Shown here in pieces: positions 1 to 8,483 of a DNA stretch of 35,817 nt. Positions within the stretch are counted from its first letter, which is position 1; the number at the start of each line of letters is the position of its first letter. Origin of the DNA: Bacillus sp. SA1-12 (lineage in GTDB: Bacteria > Bacillota > Bacilli > Bacillales > Bacillaceae); NCBI RefSeq assembly GCF_000981385.1, contig NZ_LATZ01000030.1, positions 1 to 35,817 on the forward strand, read 5' to 3'. A model generated the notes under the pieces. That model was not told the origin of the DNA. It was given only the letters and a program-made list of their open reading frames with translations, and made no database searches. The translations under genes and the position numbers were made by a program.

Positions 1-108
1 TCTCATTATTGCTTTCCTTATCAACGCTTCATAGAAAGTAAGTCCTCCACGTTATCAGCTTACAACGTTGAATTATATCTATTATAGAATGAACTTAGGT
101 GCTTCCTG
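1..108. repeat. Terminal direct repeat, left copy
   Basis: Bases 1-108 are identical to 35710-35817, the last 108 bases of the window. The repeat lies inside the group II intron. It is either the overlap of a circular assembly or a segment shared by two intron copies at which an assembler stopped. It is not a typical transposon target-site repeat. Confidence 0.95.
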
Positions 109-565
109 TAAGCCTGTTAGCCGTTCTTATGCCTGTAACACATCATGGACTTTCATAATTGTCATTCTTACTCATCCACTGCTAACCTCACATTAGGTGA
201 TATACACATTTCTATGTATTGCCAGTCTAGACCCGTACATTCAGAAGTTCGTCAGCTTAACCTTTTTACTTTAGGTTCTTTTGCATTCTCACCATATTCA
301 TTCAACTCAAGCATCATGATTTACACCACCCCCTCGGGTAGGCTTTCGTCAGCCGAACTGTTACGGTAAATTCTCACGCCTTTTCGCCGAGCTTATAACA
401 CTATTATTCTTACTAATTCAAGTGCTATTCGACTAAGAGAGAACCCTTCAGGGCGTTACCCCACCATTTGATTCTTCGATATAATCCTTCAGTTCCGGAA
501 GGAACTGTCTAACCTTTACTTGGGTAATGTGACCATTCCCAATTTAAGCTAGAAACATTTCGCAC
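1..565 (-). mobile_element. Group II intron, 5' part (domain I side)
   Basis: Read on the minus strand, the segment begins with GTGCG at 565-561, the usual 5' end of bacterial group II introns. It continues as dense, non-coding, structured sequence with no long ORF in sense. The segment runs off the window start. The other end of the window (35356-35817) carries the matching 3' part of a group II intron in the same orientation, with domain V and VI signatures. Joining the two through the shared 108 bp gives a continuous ribozyme of about 919 nt with no reverse transcriptase gene. The 5' boundary is inferred from the GTGCG motif and the exact exon junction is unproven. Confidence 0.75.
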
Positions 566-820
566 AACAATCTGGCCCAATACACGAAAAAAACGCGTTC
601 CTAAATAAAATCGCCTTATTCCAGAAGATCTTTACAATGCTGTTATTTTGCAAGATTTCTAGAACTTTCAAAAGTGATGACAATATATAAAAATAATCCT
701 AATATGACTTATTTATCTAATAAAGCACTAGACTACATTGAAGAAATTATTTTCTTTTTAACAATAAGATGAATATTTATTTCTAAGCCGTTAACTTTTA
801 TTTAGGTTTCTATAGACTAA

Positions 821-1270
821 CTAAACTCCAAACTGTTTTAAATGATGGTCAAGGTGCTTATAAATTCCTTTTCCCCATTGCTCGGAAGTAAGTTTACCGA
901 AAAAAGGATGTGGATGAGTCGTACACTTCTCTGGACCATTATTTTGGAAAGTTATAATTTTTTGTTTCAGTTTTTCCTTCTCTGTTTCAAATTTCTTTTC
1001 ATCTACAATCAAAATGGTCGGAATTGTAGACATATTTTGGACTAATGGCTTGTCATTATAAAAAATTAGTTTCACAAAGTTTCCTATTAATATCCCTAAC
1101 CAACCCCTCGCAGGAAAAGAACTTCCCATTGCAATGTCTTGAAAGGATGAGCAATGTGCCAGCATTTGGGCAACATCCATTTTACCCCATTGCGGTTTTG
1201 AATTTGGGCTTAATTTGTCAATACGGTTTAAAATTTCCTCTGAATGCAATTGAATAAAAATATTTTTCAT
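821..1270 (-). CDS. DUF1569 (DinB-like fold) protein
   Basis: A 149-residue soluble protein of the DUF1569 family, four-helix-bundle relatives of DinB/YfiT. Visible family marks are a WGKMDVAQMLAHC segment near residues 28-40 and a C-terminal HPFFGKLTSEQWGKGIYKHL stretch followed by HH. These supply the histidines that bind metal in related DinB proteins. The start is ATG after a GAGAGGTG ribosome binding site. The gene stands alone, with about 450 bp of non-coding or decayed DNA upstream. The biochemical role of DUF1569 is unknown; a metal-dependent thiol transferase is possible by analogy only. Confidence 0.85.
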   Translation of the reverse strand: MKNIFIQLHSEEILNRIDKLSPNSKPQWGKMDVAQMLAHCSSFQDIAMGSSFPARGWLGILIGNFVKLIFYNDKPLVQNMSTIPTILIVDEKKFETEKEKLKQKIITFQNNGPEKCTTHPHPFFGKLTSEQWGKGIYKHLDHHLKQFGV

Positions 1271-1446
1271 TTGTGCACCTCTCTTTACAGGTATACCTCT
1301 ACATCACCACAAAAAATCCATTTATTCTGTTCTACCTCATTAGACAGCAAATTTTTCCAAAACCTCATAACAATAATAGCATAATAACCCAATTCTGTTC
1401 GAAAATCTTATTCTATTAAATGGCCCTATAATGGAATAGATAAGGA

Positions 1447-1575
1447 CTAAATGTTTCTTTTTTTATAGCTATCTATATAATCAACAACAGCATTTGTAAT
1501 TTCACAAATGCATGAGTCCGGCTCCATCCCGAATTCATGCCCTGGAAGCTGCTTAAATTTAGTGTCGTACACCAT
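1447..1575 (-). CDS. Short ORF, probably a remnant of a longer gene
   Basis: An open frame of 42 codons from ATG to TAG on the minus strand. The translation looks protein-like (MVYDTKFKQLPGHEFGMEP at the start, then CICEITNAVVDYIDSYKK). The frame continues only a few codons upstream before an in-frame stop, and there is no convincing ribosome binding site. It is most simply read as the C-terminal tail of a decayed gene. The parent family is not recognised. Confidence 0.3.
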   Translation of the reverse strand: MVYDTKFKQLPGHEFGMEPDSCICEITNAVVDYIDSYKKRNI

Positions 1576-1723
1576 GAACTTATACCTAAAAAATAATCAT
1601 AAATACCTGACCATCGTGTTGGGTATTATTATTTAATTTTTAAATAGATCAAGCCATGTGGAATAAAATGTATTTTTTCGGCCTAAATTGTATAGTTAAA
1701 AACCTAATGAAGGGGTGTATTTT

Positions 1724-1885
1724 TTGAAACAATATGTTTTCATTATCAACACAAACAATATGGAACGTGATCTTATTATTAACGCAAAAGGAATGACAGA
1801 TGCTTTTAAACAAGTAACACAAAAAGTGAAAGCTAATGATAAGACTAAAACAAAACTCATTAAATTTAAAGGTGTAAAGTATTAA
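1724..1885 (+). CDS. Small basic protein, paralogue of the 4144 gene
   Basis: A 53-residue protein starting at TTG and ending in IKFKGVKY. The ribosome binding site AAGGGG precedes the TTG at good distance. A second small gene at 4144-4287 has the same architecture: a K-[QK]-[FY]-V-F start, a short I-x-A core, and an IKF-x-G-[VI]-KY ending. Even the leader (GGTGTAT, a short spacer, TTG AAA) is alike, which argues strongly that both are real and related. No signal peptide or membrane segment is visible. The family is not recognised and the function is unknown. Confidence 0.65.
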   Translation: MKQYVFIINTNNMERDLIINAKGMTDAFKQVTQKVKANDKTKTKLIKFKGVKY

Positions 1886-1935
1886 TAGTAATTTAGTAAC
1901 TATATAAAATTTTACAATTAAGTATAATTATAACT

Positions 1936-2007
1936 AGGGTGCAAGAATATTTCTAAATTCCCCGAAATTGTTTACTATCTTACAACTAACAAACTACCTT
2001 GCACCCT
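1936..2007. repeat. Perfect 10-bp inverted repeat, 52-nt loop
   Basis: AGGGTGCAAG at 1936-1945 is the exact reverse complement of CTTGCACCCT at 1998-2007. The loop is long for a simple terminator and no T-run follows. It lies 50 bp after the small gene ending at 1885. It could be the base of a structured RNA or a relic of a small mobile element. Confidence 0.5.
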
Positions 2008-2137
2008 GCTTGCAATTTCTTTCCTCCATTATTATTATCTCACCCTTATTTACCACTTTCTAATTTTAGGGCCTAAATTGGTAATCTGATAAAAGTATTA
2101 TGTTACGATACAGCTTAATTATGAAATGAAGATAAAA

Positions 2138-2319
2138 ATGAACAACAAAGAAAACAACACCAAAAATAAAAAAATTAGGTTAAAAGTTATACTGCTGTAG
2201 GAAAAAATGGAGTGAAAGTTAAATATTCATTTACAGATAATGAAGAGGAAGTTAAGAAATCAAGAGAAATATTAAAGACTTCATTAAAAGAGAGATTCTA
2301 TAACAATCTTATTTTTTAA
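2138..2319 (+). pseudogene. Frameshifted small gene
   Basis: From ATG at 2138 the frame reads MNNKENNTKNKKIR and soon hits TAG. In another frame the sequence continues as a convincing small protein (SYTAVGKNGVKVKYSF, then an acidic/basic helix, ending at TAA 2317-2319). A single indel near 2180 would join the two into a protein of about 60 residues. The family is not recognised. Two in-frame genes instead of one broken one cannot be excluded, but the second part lacks a start codon. Confidence 0.4.
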
Positions 2320-2354
2320 TTTGTGTGTTTATCTAGCTAAATTCACTAAAACAA

Positions 2355-2383
2355 AAATAAAAAAGAACACTTAAATAGTGTCC
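2355..2383 (-). terminator. Rho-independent terminator of the CWB2 gene
   Basis: Directly after the stop codon on the minus strand, GGACACT (2383-2377) pairs with AGTGTTC (2371-2365) around a 5-nt loop. A T-rich run follows. Confidence 0.75.
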
Positions 2384-2385
2384 TT

Positions 2386-3693
2386 TTACTTTCTTACTTC
2401 ACTAACTAATCCATTTAACGGATTATAAACTCGTGCTATATCTCCATCATTTTCCCATATATAAGCGTTTGTCCATAATAATTGTGAAGGTGGATTATGC
2501 GTAGCTCCTCTTCCCGAAACAATTGTTACTGATGAGCCTTTCTTTAAAACATAATTATTTGGAAAGTAAAAAGTTTGTCCTCCATCTGCACTGAACAATC
2601 TCCATCCAGTTAAATTTAAATCCCTGGAATCGACATTTTTAATAACAACTTTATCTTTATCTAAATCTAAGCTTGTAATTTGTAATTTTCCAAGCGGATC
2701 TGGATAACTAGATTGATAAGCAGATACTAAAGCATTACTAATTGCAGATGTACCTCCAAGGACAAATACGTTATAAACTCCCAATTTGTTAACTAAGATT
2801 CTGACATTTGGTAAGTAGTTCGTGTTATGCGAAAGGACAATAGCCGCATTCTTACGATGAGCCAATCCTGAAGCTGCTACAGAATCAGGATAATCCTCTT
2901 TTCCAGTACTTACTGATGTTCCACGTACTAATATTGCGTTATTAGGTTGAAAATTAGCTAATGCTAAACGATTTGTATCATAACGGTCTTTTCCAGCATA
3001 TCTTTTCACTGAAATTCCTTTTGATCTTAGACTATCTTCAACCTTCTGACTAACTACTCCTGTTCCACCATATATATTTACACTTTTAATGTTTGAAGGT
3101 ATGTTTACAGGAATAGTGTCTTTTGTTACTAAGTAAATTGGTACTCCATTTATTGCAGAATCAGTTGAAGCAGATAATGCGTCTGCTACAGATGTTCCAC
3201 TTGCAACAATTGCTCGTGTATTGGTATCTGTACCTGCTTCCCTGTTAATATTGTATGCAGTTTGATATCTCTCACTTCCAGATATCCTTTCAACTTCTAA
3301 TCCCTTTGATTTAAGAGTATTAACAACAGTATTGCTAATCGCTTTTTCTCCACCGAGAACATACACTTTTACAGTATTTAATCTTCTTATTTCATCTAGG
3401 ACTTTAGTAGAAATCGTATTTGGATAGGTTAATAGTATAGGAGCATTTTTAGCACCAGATAAACTTGCAGCACTTAAAGCATCAGCAGGATTATCAGCTC
3501 GTGCTAAAATAACAACTCTTTCTCCGTCAAGACCACTAGGCCATCCTTTTTTGGAAATTTCAATAGCTGTTGCTAAACGATCCGAACCAGAAACTCGTGT
3601 ATAATTACCAGTTGCTTCAGTTTCTTGAACGGCAGAAAACAAAAGTGATCCAGTTAATACAGCTAGTGTTCCAATCTTAAACAATTTCTTCAA
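2386..3693 (-). CDS. Secreted protein with cell-wall-binding repeats (CWB2) and lamin-tail domain
   Basis: A 435-residue exported protein. Residues 1-27 form a signal peptide (KK, then a hydrophobic stretch, then cleavage near ATG). Three CWB2 repeats follow (about 30-120, 130-220 and 225-325). Each opens with a [IY]xGxDRYxTA-type motif (VSGSDRLATA, ISGSERYQTA, YAGKDRYDTN) and ends in a V[YF]VLGG or IYGGTG motif. CWB2 repeats anchor Gram-positive proteins to anionic wall polymers. Residues 335-430 look like a lamin-tail beta-sandwich (LTD), for example NLTGWRLFS. No enzymatic domain is visible, so a surface or biofilm-type role is inferred. The start is TTG after AGGGAGGG, and the gene is monocistronic with its own promoter and terminator. 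Confidence 0.88.
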   Translation of the reverse strand: MKKLFKIGTLAVLTGSLLFSAVQETEATGNYTRVSGSDRLATAIEISKKGWPSGLDGERVVILARADNPADALSAASLSGAKNAPILLTYPNTISTKVLDEIRRLNTVKVYVLGGEKAISNTVVNTLKSKGLEVERISGSERYQTAYNINREAGTDTNTRAIVASGTSVADALSASTDSAINGVPIYLVTKDTIPVNIPSNIKSVNIYGGTGVVSQKVEDSLRSKGISVKRYAGKDRYDTNRLALANFQPNNAILVRGTSVSTGKEDYPDSVAASGLAHRKNAAIVLSHNTNYLPNVRILVNKLGVYNVFVLGGTSAISNALVSAYQSSYPDPLGKLQITSLDLDKDKVVIKNVDSRDLNLTGWRLFSADGGQTFYFPNNYVLKKGSSVTIVSGRGATHNPPSQLLWTNAYIWENDGDIARVYNPLNGLVSEVRK

Positions 3694-3728
3694 TTTATTC
3701 CCTCCCTAGTAAATTTGTCCGCTTAAAA

Positions 3729-3758
3729 ATTATATACCAGATTGTGGAATGTTTACAA
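3729..3758 (-). promoter_or_regulatory. Probable SigA promoter of the CWB2 gene
   Basis: On the minus strand TTGTAA (3758-3753) and a perfect TATAAT (3734-3729) are separated by 18 bp, 36 bp before the TTG start. Confidence 0.55.
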
Positions 3759-4143
3759 TATTTAATAGTAATTATGGACTATAATTCTATTATTATTTTT
3801 CCCTTGCTTTTTGGTTTGAACTTTGACTGATTTAGGTAAGAAACAAGGAAAAGTCATGTGATTTTAGACTATTTGATATTAAAACTATCCATGTGCCTTA
3901 TTAATTTTGAACACCTTGTGAAGATTTTGTTACAACCATATGTGTTTTCGACAATATAACACAGGAAGGAAATCTTACATTTTATTAGATTACTATACCT
4001 TTCTAACTTATTATGAATACAAGGTATTCCTATTCGCTTCTTAGGTACAAGGATAAAGCTTCTCACAATCCCCTGTGTGTTAGATAGTCCTTGTACCACT
4101 TTTTTTAGATTTACAAAAATATTCTTAAAGGATGGTGTATCAA

Positions 4144-4287
4144 TTGAAAAAATTTGTCTTTACCATTGACTCTGATGAGATTGTAATTAAAGCAAATAGC
4201 ATTCTTGCAGCAGTTACAGAAATAAAAGAATTAACGAAAGTTGTTGAGGGAAAACGGGATATAAAATTTATAGGTATTAAATATTGA
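4144..4287 (+). CDS. Small protein, paralogue of the 1724 gene
   Basis: A 47-residue protein reading KKFVFTIDSDEIVIKAN near the start and ending in IKFIGIKY. The start is taken as TTG at 4144 because the AAAGGATG ribosome binding site and the GGTGTAT leader match the layout of its paralogue at 1724. An in-frame ATG at 4132 overlaps the ribosome binding site and is less likely. The two genes flank the CWB2 gene, which runs the opposite way. Function is unknown and no membrane segment is present. Confidence 0.65.
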   Translation: MKKFVFTIDSDEIVIKANSILAAVTEIKELTKVVEGKRDIKFIGIKY

Positions 4288-4322
4288 TATCCCCTCTATT
4301 TCCTCAACAAACACCTTTAGCA

Positions 4323-4532
4323 ATGGAAGACATTTATCGCTCCTCCTCTACCCTTTTAAATTATTTAATTGACTATAAAGATTTTTTCACCTGGCTTAAG
4401 TAGCAAGGTTTTGCAGATGTAGATTCTATTTAATCTTTTCCTCATCAAGTTTTAGATAAACTTCCATTAGATGCTGCAAGAGCTTATTTTAATAAAGTAT
4501 TGGATGAAACTATAATTGTTATCCGAACATGA
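4323..4532 (+). pseudogene. Small gene with two in-frame stops
   Basis: A single frame from ATG 4323 to TGA 4532 (69 codons) reads as plausible protein except for an internal TAG and TAA. It contains FFTWLK, then TAG, then QGFADVDSI, then TAA, then SFPHQVLDKLPLDAARAYF and a short tail. A continuous coding signal broken only by point stops suggests a decayed gene. The family is not recognised. Confidence 0.35.
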
Positions 4533-4563
4533 GGAGAAAAAGCGCGAACGATCTACGACCACA

Positions 4564-4603
4564 AAAAACCACTTCCCCTTATTTTTTATTGGAAGTGGTT
4601 TTT
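4564..4603. terminator. Strong bidirectional terminator
   Basis: A perfect 13-bp stem: AAAAACCACTTCC (4564-4576) pairs with GGAAGTGGTTTTT (4591-4603) around a 14-nt loop. A-rich and T-rich flanks make it work in both directions. It closes the minus-strand unit that ends with the 4652-4813 gene. Confidence 0.8.
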
Positions 4604-4651
4604 GCAATTGATTTAAATTAAAAGAATCATCAAAGTATTAACTAAGGATGA

Positions 4652-4813
4652 TTATAATGATTGTGATTCAACCAAACTATAATTATTATAGTAAATTACT
4701 TCGGTAAGGATTTTATAACCTTGAATTCTCTCGTAAGCTTCTTTTGCTTCTTTCACATTGTCAAACTCAAACATTTTTATATTGTTCGTTAAATGGACAG
4801 TAATGATCCACAC
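4652..4813 (-). CDS. Small protein downstream of rocG
   Basis: A 53-residue protein (MWIITVHLTNNIKMFEFD near the start, then KEAKEAYERIQGYKIL). It starts at GTG 8 nt after a strong GGAGGG ribosome binding site. It begins 63 bp after the rocG stop and is followed by a strong terminator, so it is probably the last gene of the ggt-rocG transcript. The pattern of beta strand, short turn, helix and strand suggests a small alpha/beta fold. The family is not named here and the function is unknown. Confidence 0.7.
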   Translation of the reverse strand: MWIITVHLTNNIKMFEFDNVKEAKEAYERIQGYKILTEVIYYNNYSLVESQSL

Positions 4814-4876
4814 GAAGATTTCCCTCCAATAAAAGATTTCTTTTAATTTCAGACAGCATGATGAGAAATCTGTATT

Positions 4877-6175
4877 TTATACCCAACCCCTTAAACGTGA
4901 AGCTTCAGCTGTTTTTCTAATTCCAACCATATAGGCCGCTAAACGCATATCCACTTGATGGGCCTGTGATGTTTTATAAATAGCTTTAAAGGAATCGACC
5001 ATGACTTTTCGCAGTTTTTCAGCCACCTCTTCTTCTGGCCAATAATATCCTTGATTATTTTGAACCCATTCAAAATAAGAAACGGTGACACCACCTGCAC
5101 TTGCCAATACATCCGGCACAAGGAGGACTCCTCTTTCATGCAAAATTTTGGTGGCTTCAAGGGTGGTTGGCCCATTTGCTGCCTCCACTAAAATCGAAGC
5201 TTTAATTTGATGGGCATTTTGTGCTGTAATCTGGTTTGAGATAGCAGCTGGTACAAGAATGTCACATTCTTTTTCAAGCAATTCTTGATTCGTGATCACA
5301 TCTGTAAATAAATTTGTTACTGTACCAAAACTATCACGTCGATCAAGCAAATAATCAATATCAAGCCCTTCTGAATCATAAAGTGCACCATGTGCATCAG
5401 AAATACCAATCACCTTTGCTCCAGCATCATGCATGAATTTTGCCAGGAAACTTCCTGCATTCCCAAAGCCTTGAATAATGATTCTTGCACCTTGTAATTC
5501 AATGTCTTTTTTCTTTACAGCTTCTTCAATACAAATTGTTACACCCCGAGCTGTTGCCGCTTCACGGCCGTGTGACCCACCTAAAACAAGCGGCTTGCCC
5601 GTAATAAAGCCTGGAGAATCGAATTCTCGAAGACGACTGTACTCATCCATCATCCATGCCATAATTTGAGAGTTTGTATACACATCAGGTGCCGGAATAT
5701 CTTTTGTTGGTCCTACAATTTGGCTTATTGCACGAACATATCCACGACTTAATCTCTCCAGTTCCCTAAACGACAAATTTCTTGGGTCACAATTAATGCC
5801 ACCTTTTCCACCGCCGTAAGGGAGATTTGCGATCCCGCACTTTAAGGTCATCCAAATAGATAATGCTTTTACCTCTGATTCATTGACCTCAGGGTGAAAA
5901 CGTACGCCACCTTTTGTCGGACCTACTGCATCATTATGTTGCGATCTGTAGCCGGTAAAAATTTTAATAGAACCATTATCCATTCGTACCGGGATACGTA
6001 CCGTGATTGTTCTAAGTGGTTCCTTCAGCAACTCATACACATCATCGTTATAGCCTAACTTCTGAACCGCTTCCTTTATAATGAGCTGAGTTGAATTAAA
6101 TAAACCCAACGTTTCACTTAGTTTATTGTCTGACTTTTGAATTTGATCATTTTTAGCAGGGGCTATCACATTCAT
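4877..6175 (-). CDS. rocG: NAD-specific glutamate dehydrogenase RocG
   Basis: A 432-residue enzyme that oxidatively deaminates glutamate to 2-oxoglutarate and ammonium, feeding the TCA cycle. Near-identical blocks to Bacillus RocG are visible: GYRSQHNDAVGPTKGG, the substrate-binding LPYGGGKGG around residues 118-126, the catalytic PAPDVYT, the Rossmann GFGNAGS (about 232-238), and a C-terminal ASRLRGWV. The GudB insertion that makes that paralogue cryptic in some Bacillus strains is absent. The gene lies 44 bp after ggt in the same direction, with an AGAGGTG ribosome binding site, so co-transcription is likely. The N-terminus is a few residues longer than in Bacillus subtilis RocG. Confidence 0.95.
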   Translation of the reverse strand: MNVIAPAKNDQIQKSDNKLSETLGLFNSTQLIIKEAVQKLGYNDDVYELLKEPLRTITVRIPVRMDNGSIKIFTGYRSQHNDAVGPTKGGVRFHPEVNESEVKALSIWMTLKCGIANLPYGGGKGGINCDPRNLSFRELERLSRGYVRAISQIVGPTKDIPAPDVYTNSQIMAWMMDEYSRLREFDSPGFITGKPLVLGGSHGREAATARGVTICIEEAVKKKDIELQGARIIIQGFGNAGSFLAKFMHDAGAKVIGISDAHGALYDSEGLDIDYLLDRRDSFGTVTNLFTDVITNQELLEKECDILVPAAISNQITAQNAHQIKASILVEAANGPTTLEATKILHERGVLLVPDVLASAGGVTVSYFEWVQNNQGYYWPEEEVAEKLRKVMVDSFKAIYKTSQAHQVDMRLAAYMVGIRKTAEASRLRGWV

Positions 6176-6219
6176 TCTCTACACCTCTTAAAATACAAGT
6201 TGTTTTCTCTTTTCATCTA

Positions 6220-8301
6220 TTAGTTTGTGATAATATCATCATCTTCATCATCATTTGGGTTATCAGAATTAGATGCATCTTTTTCTAGTAATACAACTTT
6301 CTCTCTTTCATTCCAGTTCACTTCATATCCTAATGACTCTGCAACTTTTATAACAGGTAAATAAGATTTTTTATTCGATTGGTATATCATTAAATCCGTT
6401 GATTCAATAACACCTAAACCAAGCAGCAATTTATCTGATTGAATATAAGGTTTTCCGTCTATTATCTTCATTTGGTCAGCTGTATATGGATATACTGCTC
6501 CATTTACTTTTAAGGTAAACGGTCCCTTTATCTCTTCTTTTATTTCTTTTGGCTCTTTTGACTTATATGATACGGCATCTACACCGAGAACCGTTCCCTC
6601 TCTTGTATTATCGGCTCCTCCGTACATTTTGCCATTTTCATAATCAAAAATAACCGCCTGCACATTTCCAATATGTTGTGGTTGTTCTTCAAACACATGG
6701 CCTTTTGCCATCAATTCTAATCTTGTATTCTGATCAATACCTGGCTCCCATCTAACAGTCGGGTATCCACCTGAATAAATACGAGGTGTTAAAATCGCTT
6801 CTTGAATTGGCATTTGATGATCGATAACGTTCATAATTGTTTCAACGACTGATGCGATAATCGTCGGTCCGCCTGGAGAACCAATGGCCATAAACGGCTG
6901 CCCGTCTTTTAAAACAAAGGTGGGTGACATGCTGCTTCTTGGTCGTTTTCCTGGCTCTACTTGGTTAACACCACCCGGTGTCGCATCAAAATCTGTCATT
7001 TCATTGTTTAGCATGAATCCATAATTCGGTACCATGATGCCGGATCCAAATACTTGTTCAATCGTTGTCGTATAAGAAACCATATTTCCCCATTTATCCA
7101 TTACAGAGAAGTGAGTGGTTTGTCCGATTGGATTTTCTTCTTTTACTGTCACTTGAGAAGAAGATTCCTTTCCTTCATACTTCCATGGGTCACCTTCTTT
7201 AACATCAGCAGTAGCCTTATATGGATTAATAAGCTTTCTTCTTTCTTTTATATATTCTTCATCCAAAAGTCCCTTTGTTGGTACATCATAAAAGTCTTCA
7301 TCTGCCATATAAGCTGCTCGATCAGCATAAGCCAAATGCATTGCTTCTAGTAAGTGGTGAAGATATTTCGGTGAATTCACTCCCATCTTTTGTACATCGT
7401 AACCTTCCATTAATTTCAAGATTTGTTGAACTGTCAAACCGCCTGAACTTGGCGGAGCTGCACTTACAACTTCAAAATCTCGATAAGTTGATTTAACAGG
7501 CTCTCGTTCTTTCACTTTATAGTTTTCTAGATCTTCTGTTGTCATCGTTCCTCCACGCTTTTGCACTTCTTTGACAAGTGCTTTCCCAATTTCACCTGTA
7601 TAAAACGCTTGAGAACCTTGTTGTTGAATTAACTTAAGCGTCTTTGCCAGATCTGGTTGAATAAGGATATCTCCTTCTTTTAACGGTTTACCGTTTGGAA
7701 CAAATACGTCGGCTGCTGTTTGATATTTTTGAAGTTTTTCTACATTTTCATCAATATACTGAGCCATTGACCAGTTAACTTTAATACCTTTTTCAGCTTG
7801 TTCAACAGATGGTTCGATAACTTCGGATAAGTTCTTCGTTCCATATTTCTCAAGAGCCGTTTCAACTCCTTTTACCGTTCCTGGAACAGCTACTGCTTTT
7901 CCAGTTGTATGACGTTCACTAAAAGGAGTTGGGTTTCCATTTTCATCTAAAAAAAGTTCAGGTGTTACGTTCTTTGGAGCTACTTCACGACTATCGATCA
8001 TCGTTATTTTATTTTCATCTTTGCGATAAATCATCATAAACCCGCCGCCGCCAATTCCCGACATCATTGGTTCAACAACAGTTAACGATAATTGAATAGC
8101 GGCTGCGGCATCGACCGCATTTCCACCTTGTTCTAATATTTTTTTACCCGCCTCAGCAGCTAATGGATGGGAAGCTGATACTATTCCTTTCGTTGCCCCT
8201 TTTTTCATAGAATCATCCACTCCAGGAACACTTGCGAAAGCTGGCGTAATCATAAATAAAACACTAAAAATAACTAAAATAAAACTCTTTAGATATTTCA
8301 T
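6220..8301 (-). CDS. ggt: Secreted gamma-glutamyltransferase with C-terminal copper-amine-oxidase-N-like domain
   Basis: A 693-residue proenzyme that cleaves gamma-glutamyl bonds (glutathione, glutamine, poly-gamma-glutamate) outside the cell and releases glutamate. Residues 1-24 form a signal peptide. The large-subunit region carries SGIGGGGFMMIYR (about 81-93). The autocatalytic nucleophile is Thr395 in GQTTHFSV, followed by small-subunit motifs RPRSSMSPTF and GSPGG. Residues about 592-675 add a domain resembling the N-terminal domain of copper amine oxidases (KVNGAVYPY, YLPVIKVAESLGYEVNW), often found in wall or surface proteins. The last 15 residues are strongly acidic. The usual family length is about 580, so the tail is an addition. 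The ribosome binding site is AAAGGAG. rocG follows directly. Confidence 0.93.
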   Translation of the reverse strand: MKYLKSFILVIFSVLFMITPAFASVPGVDDSMKKGATKGIVSASHPLAAEAGKKILEQGGNAVDAAAAIQLSLTVVEPMMSGIGGGGFMMIYRKDENKITMIDSREVAPKNVTPELFLDENGNPTPFSERHTTGKAVAVPGTVKGVETALEKYGTKNLSEVIEPSVEQAEKGIKVNWSMAQYIDENVEKLQKYQTAADVFVPNGKPLKEGDILIQPDLAKTLKLIQQQGSQAFYTGEIGKALVKEVQKRGGTMTTEDLENYKVKEREPVKSTYRDFEVVSAAPPSSGGLTVQQILKLMEGYDVQKMGVNSPKYLHHLLEAMHLAYADRAAYMADEDFYDVPTKGLLDEEYIKERRKLINPYKATADVKEGDPWKYEGKESSSQVTVKEENPIGQTTHFSVMDKWGNMVSYTTTIEQVFGSGIMVPNYGFMLNNEMTDFDATPGGVNQVEPGKRPRSSMSPTFVLKDGQPFMAIGSPGGPTIIASVVETIMNVIDHQMPIQEAILTPRIYSGGYPTVRWEPGIDQNTRLELMAKGHVFEEQPQHIGNVQAVIFDYENGKMYGGADNTREGTVLGVDAVSYKSKEPKEIKEEIKGPFTLKVNGAVYPYTADQMKIIDGKPYIQSDKLLLGLGVIESTDLMIYQSNKKSYLPVIKVAESLGYEVNWNEREKVVLLEKDASNSDNPNDDEDDDIITN

Positions 8302-8483
8302 AGATCGTTCTCCTTTCCGTTTTTAAAATGATAGAGCTTCATAAAAAACCCCAAAGCAATTTCAAGAAAGTGTAATATAAAGAATTCCTTAAATAATAAA
8401 CTATTTGTTGTTTTTCCTCTTAAGCTTCAACAATAAGATGTTTTTCGTTTCTAGGGTTTGTTTTCAACGAAAAAATCAATATA

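Noticed and set aside
145..369. 74-codon plus-strand ORF near the left end
   Set aside because: It lies inside the group II intron, antisense to it, and has no ribosome binding site or protein-like composition.
3869..4099. 76-codon minus-strand ORF upstream of the CWB2 gene
   Set aside because: It has no ribosome binding site, odd composition and no family resemblance.
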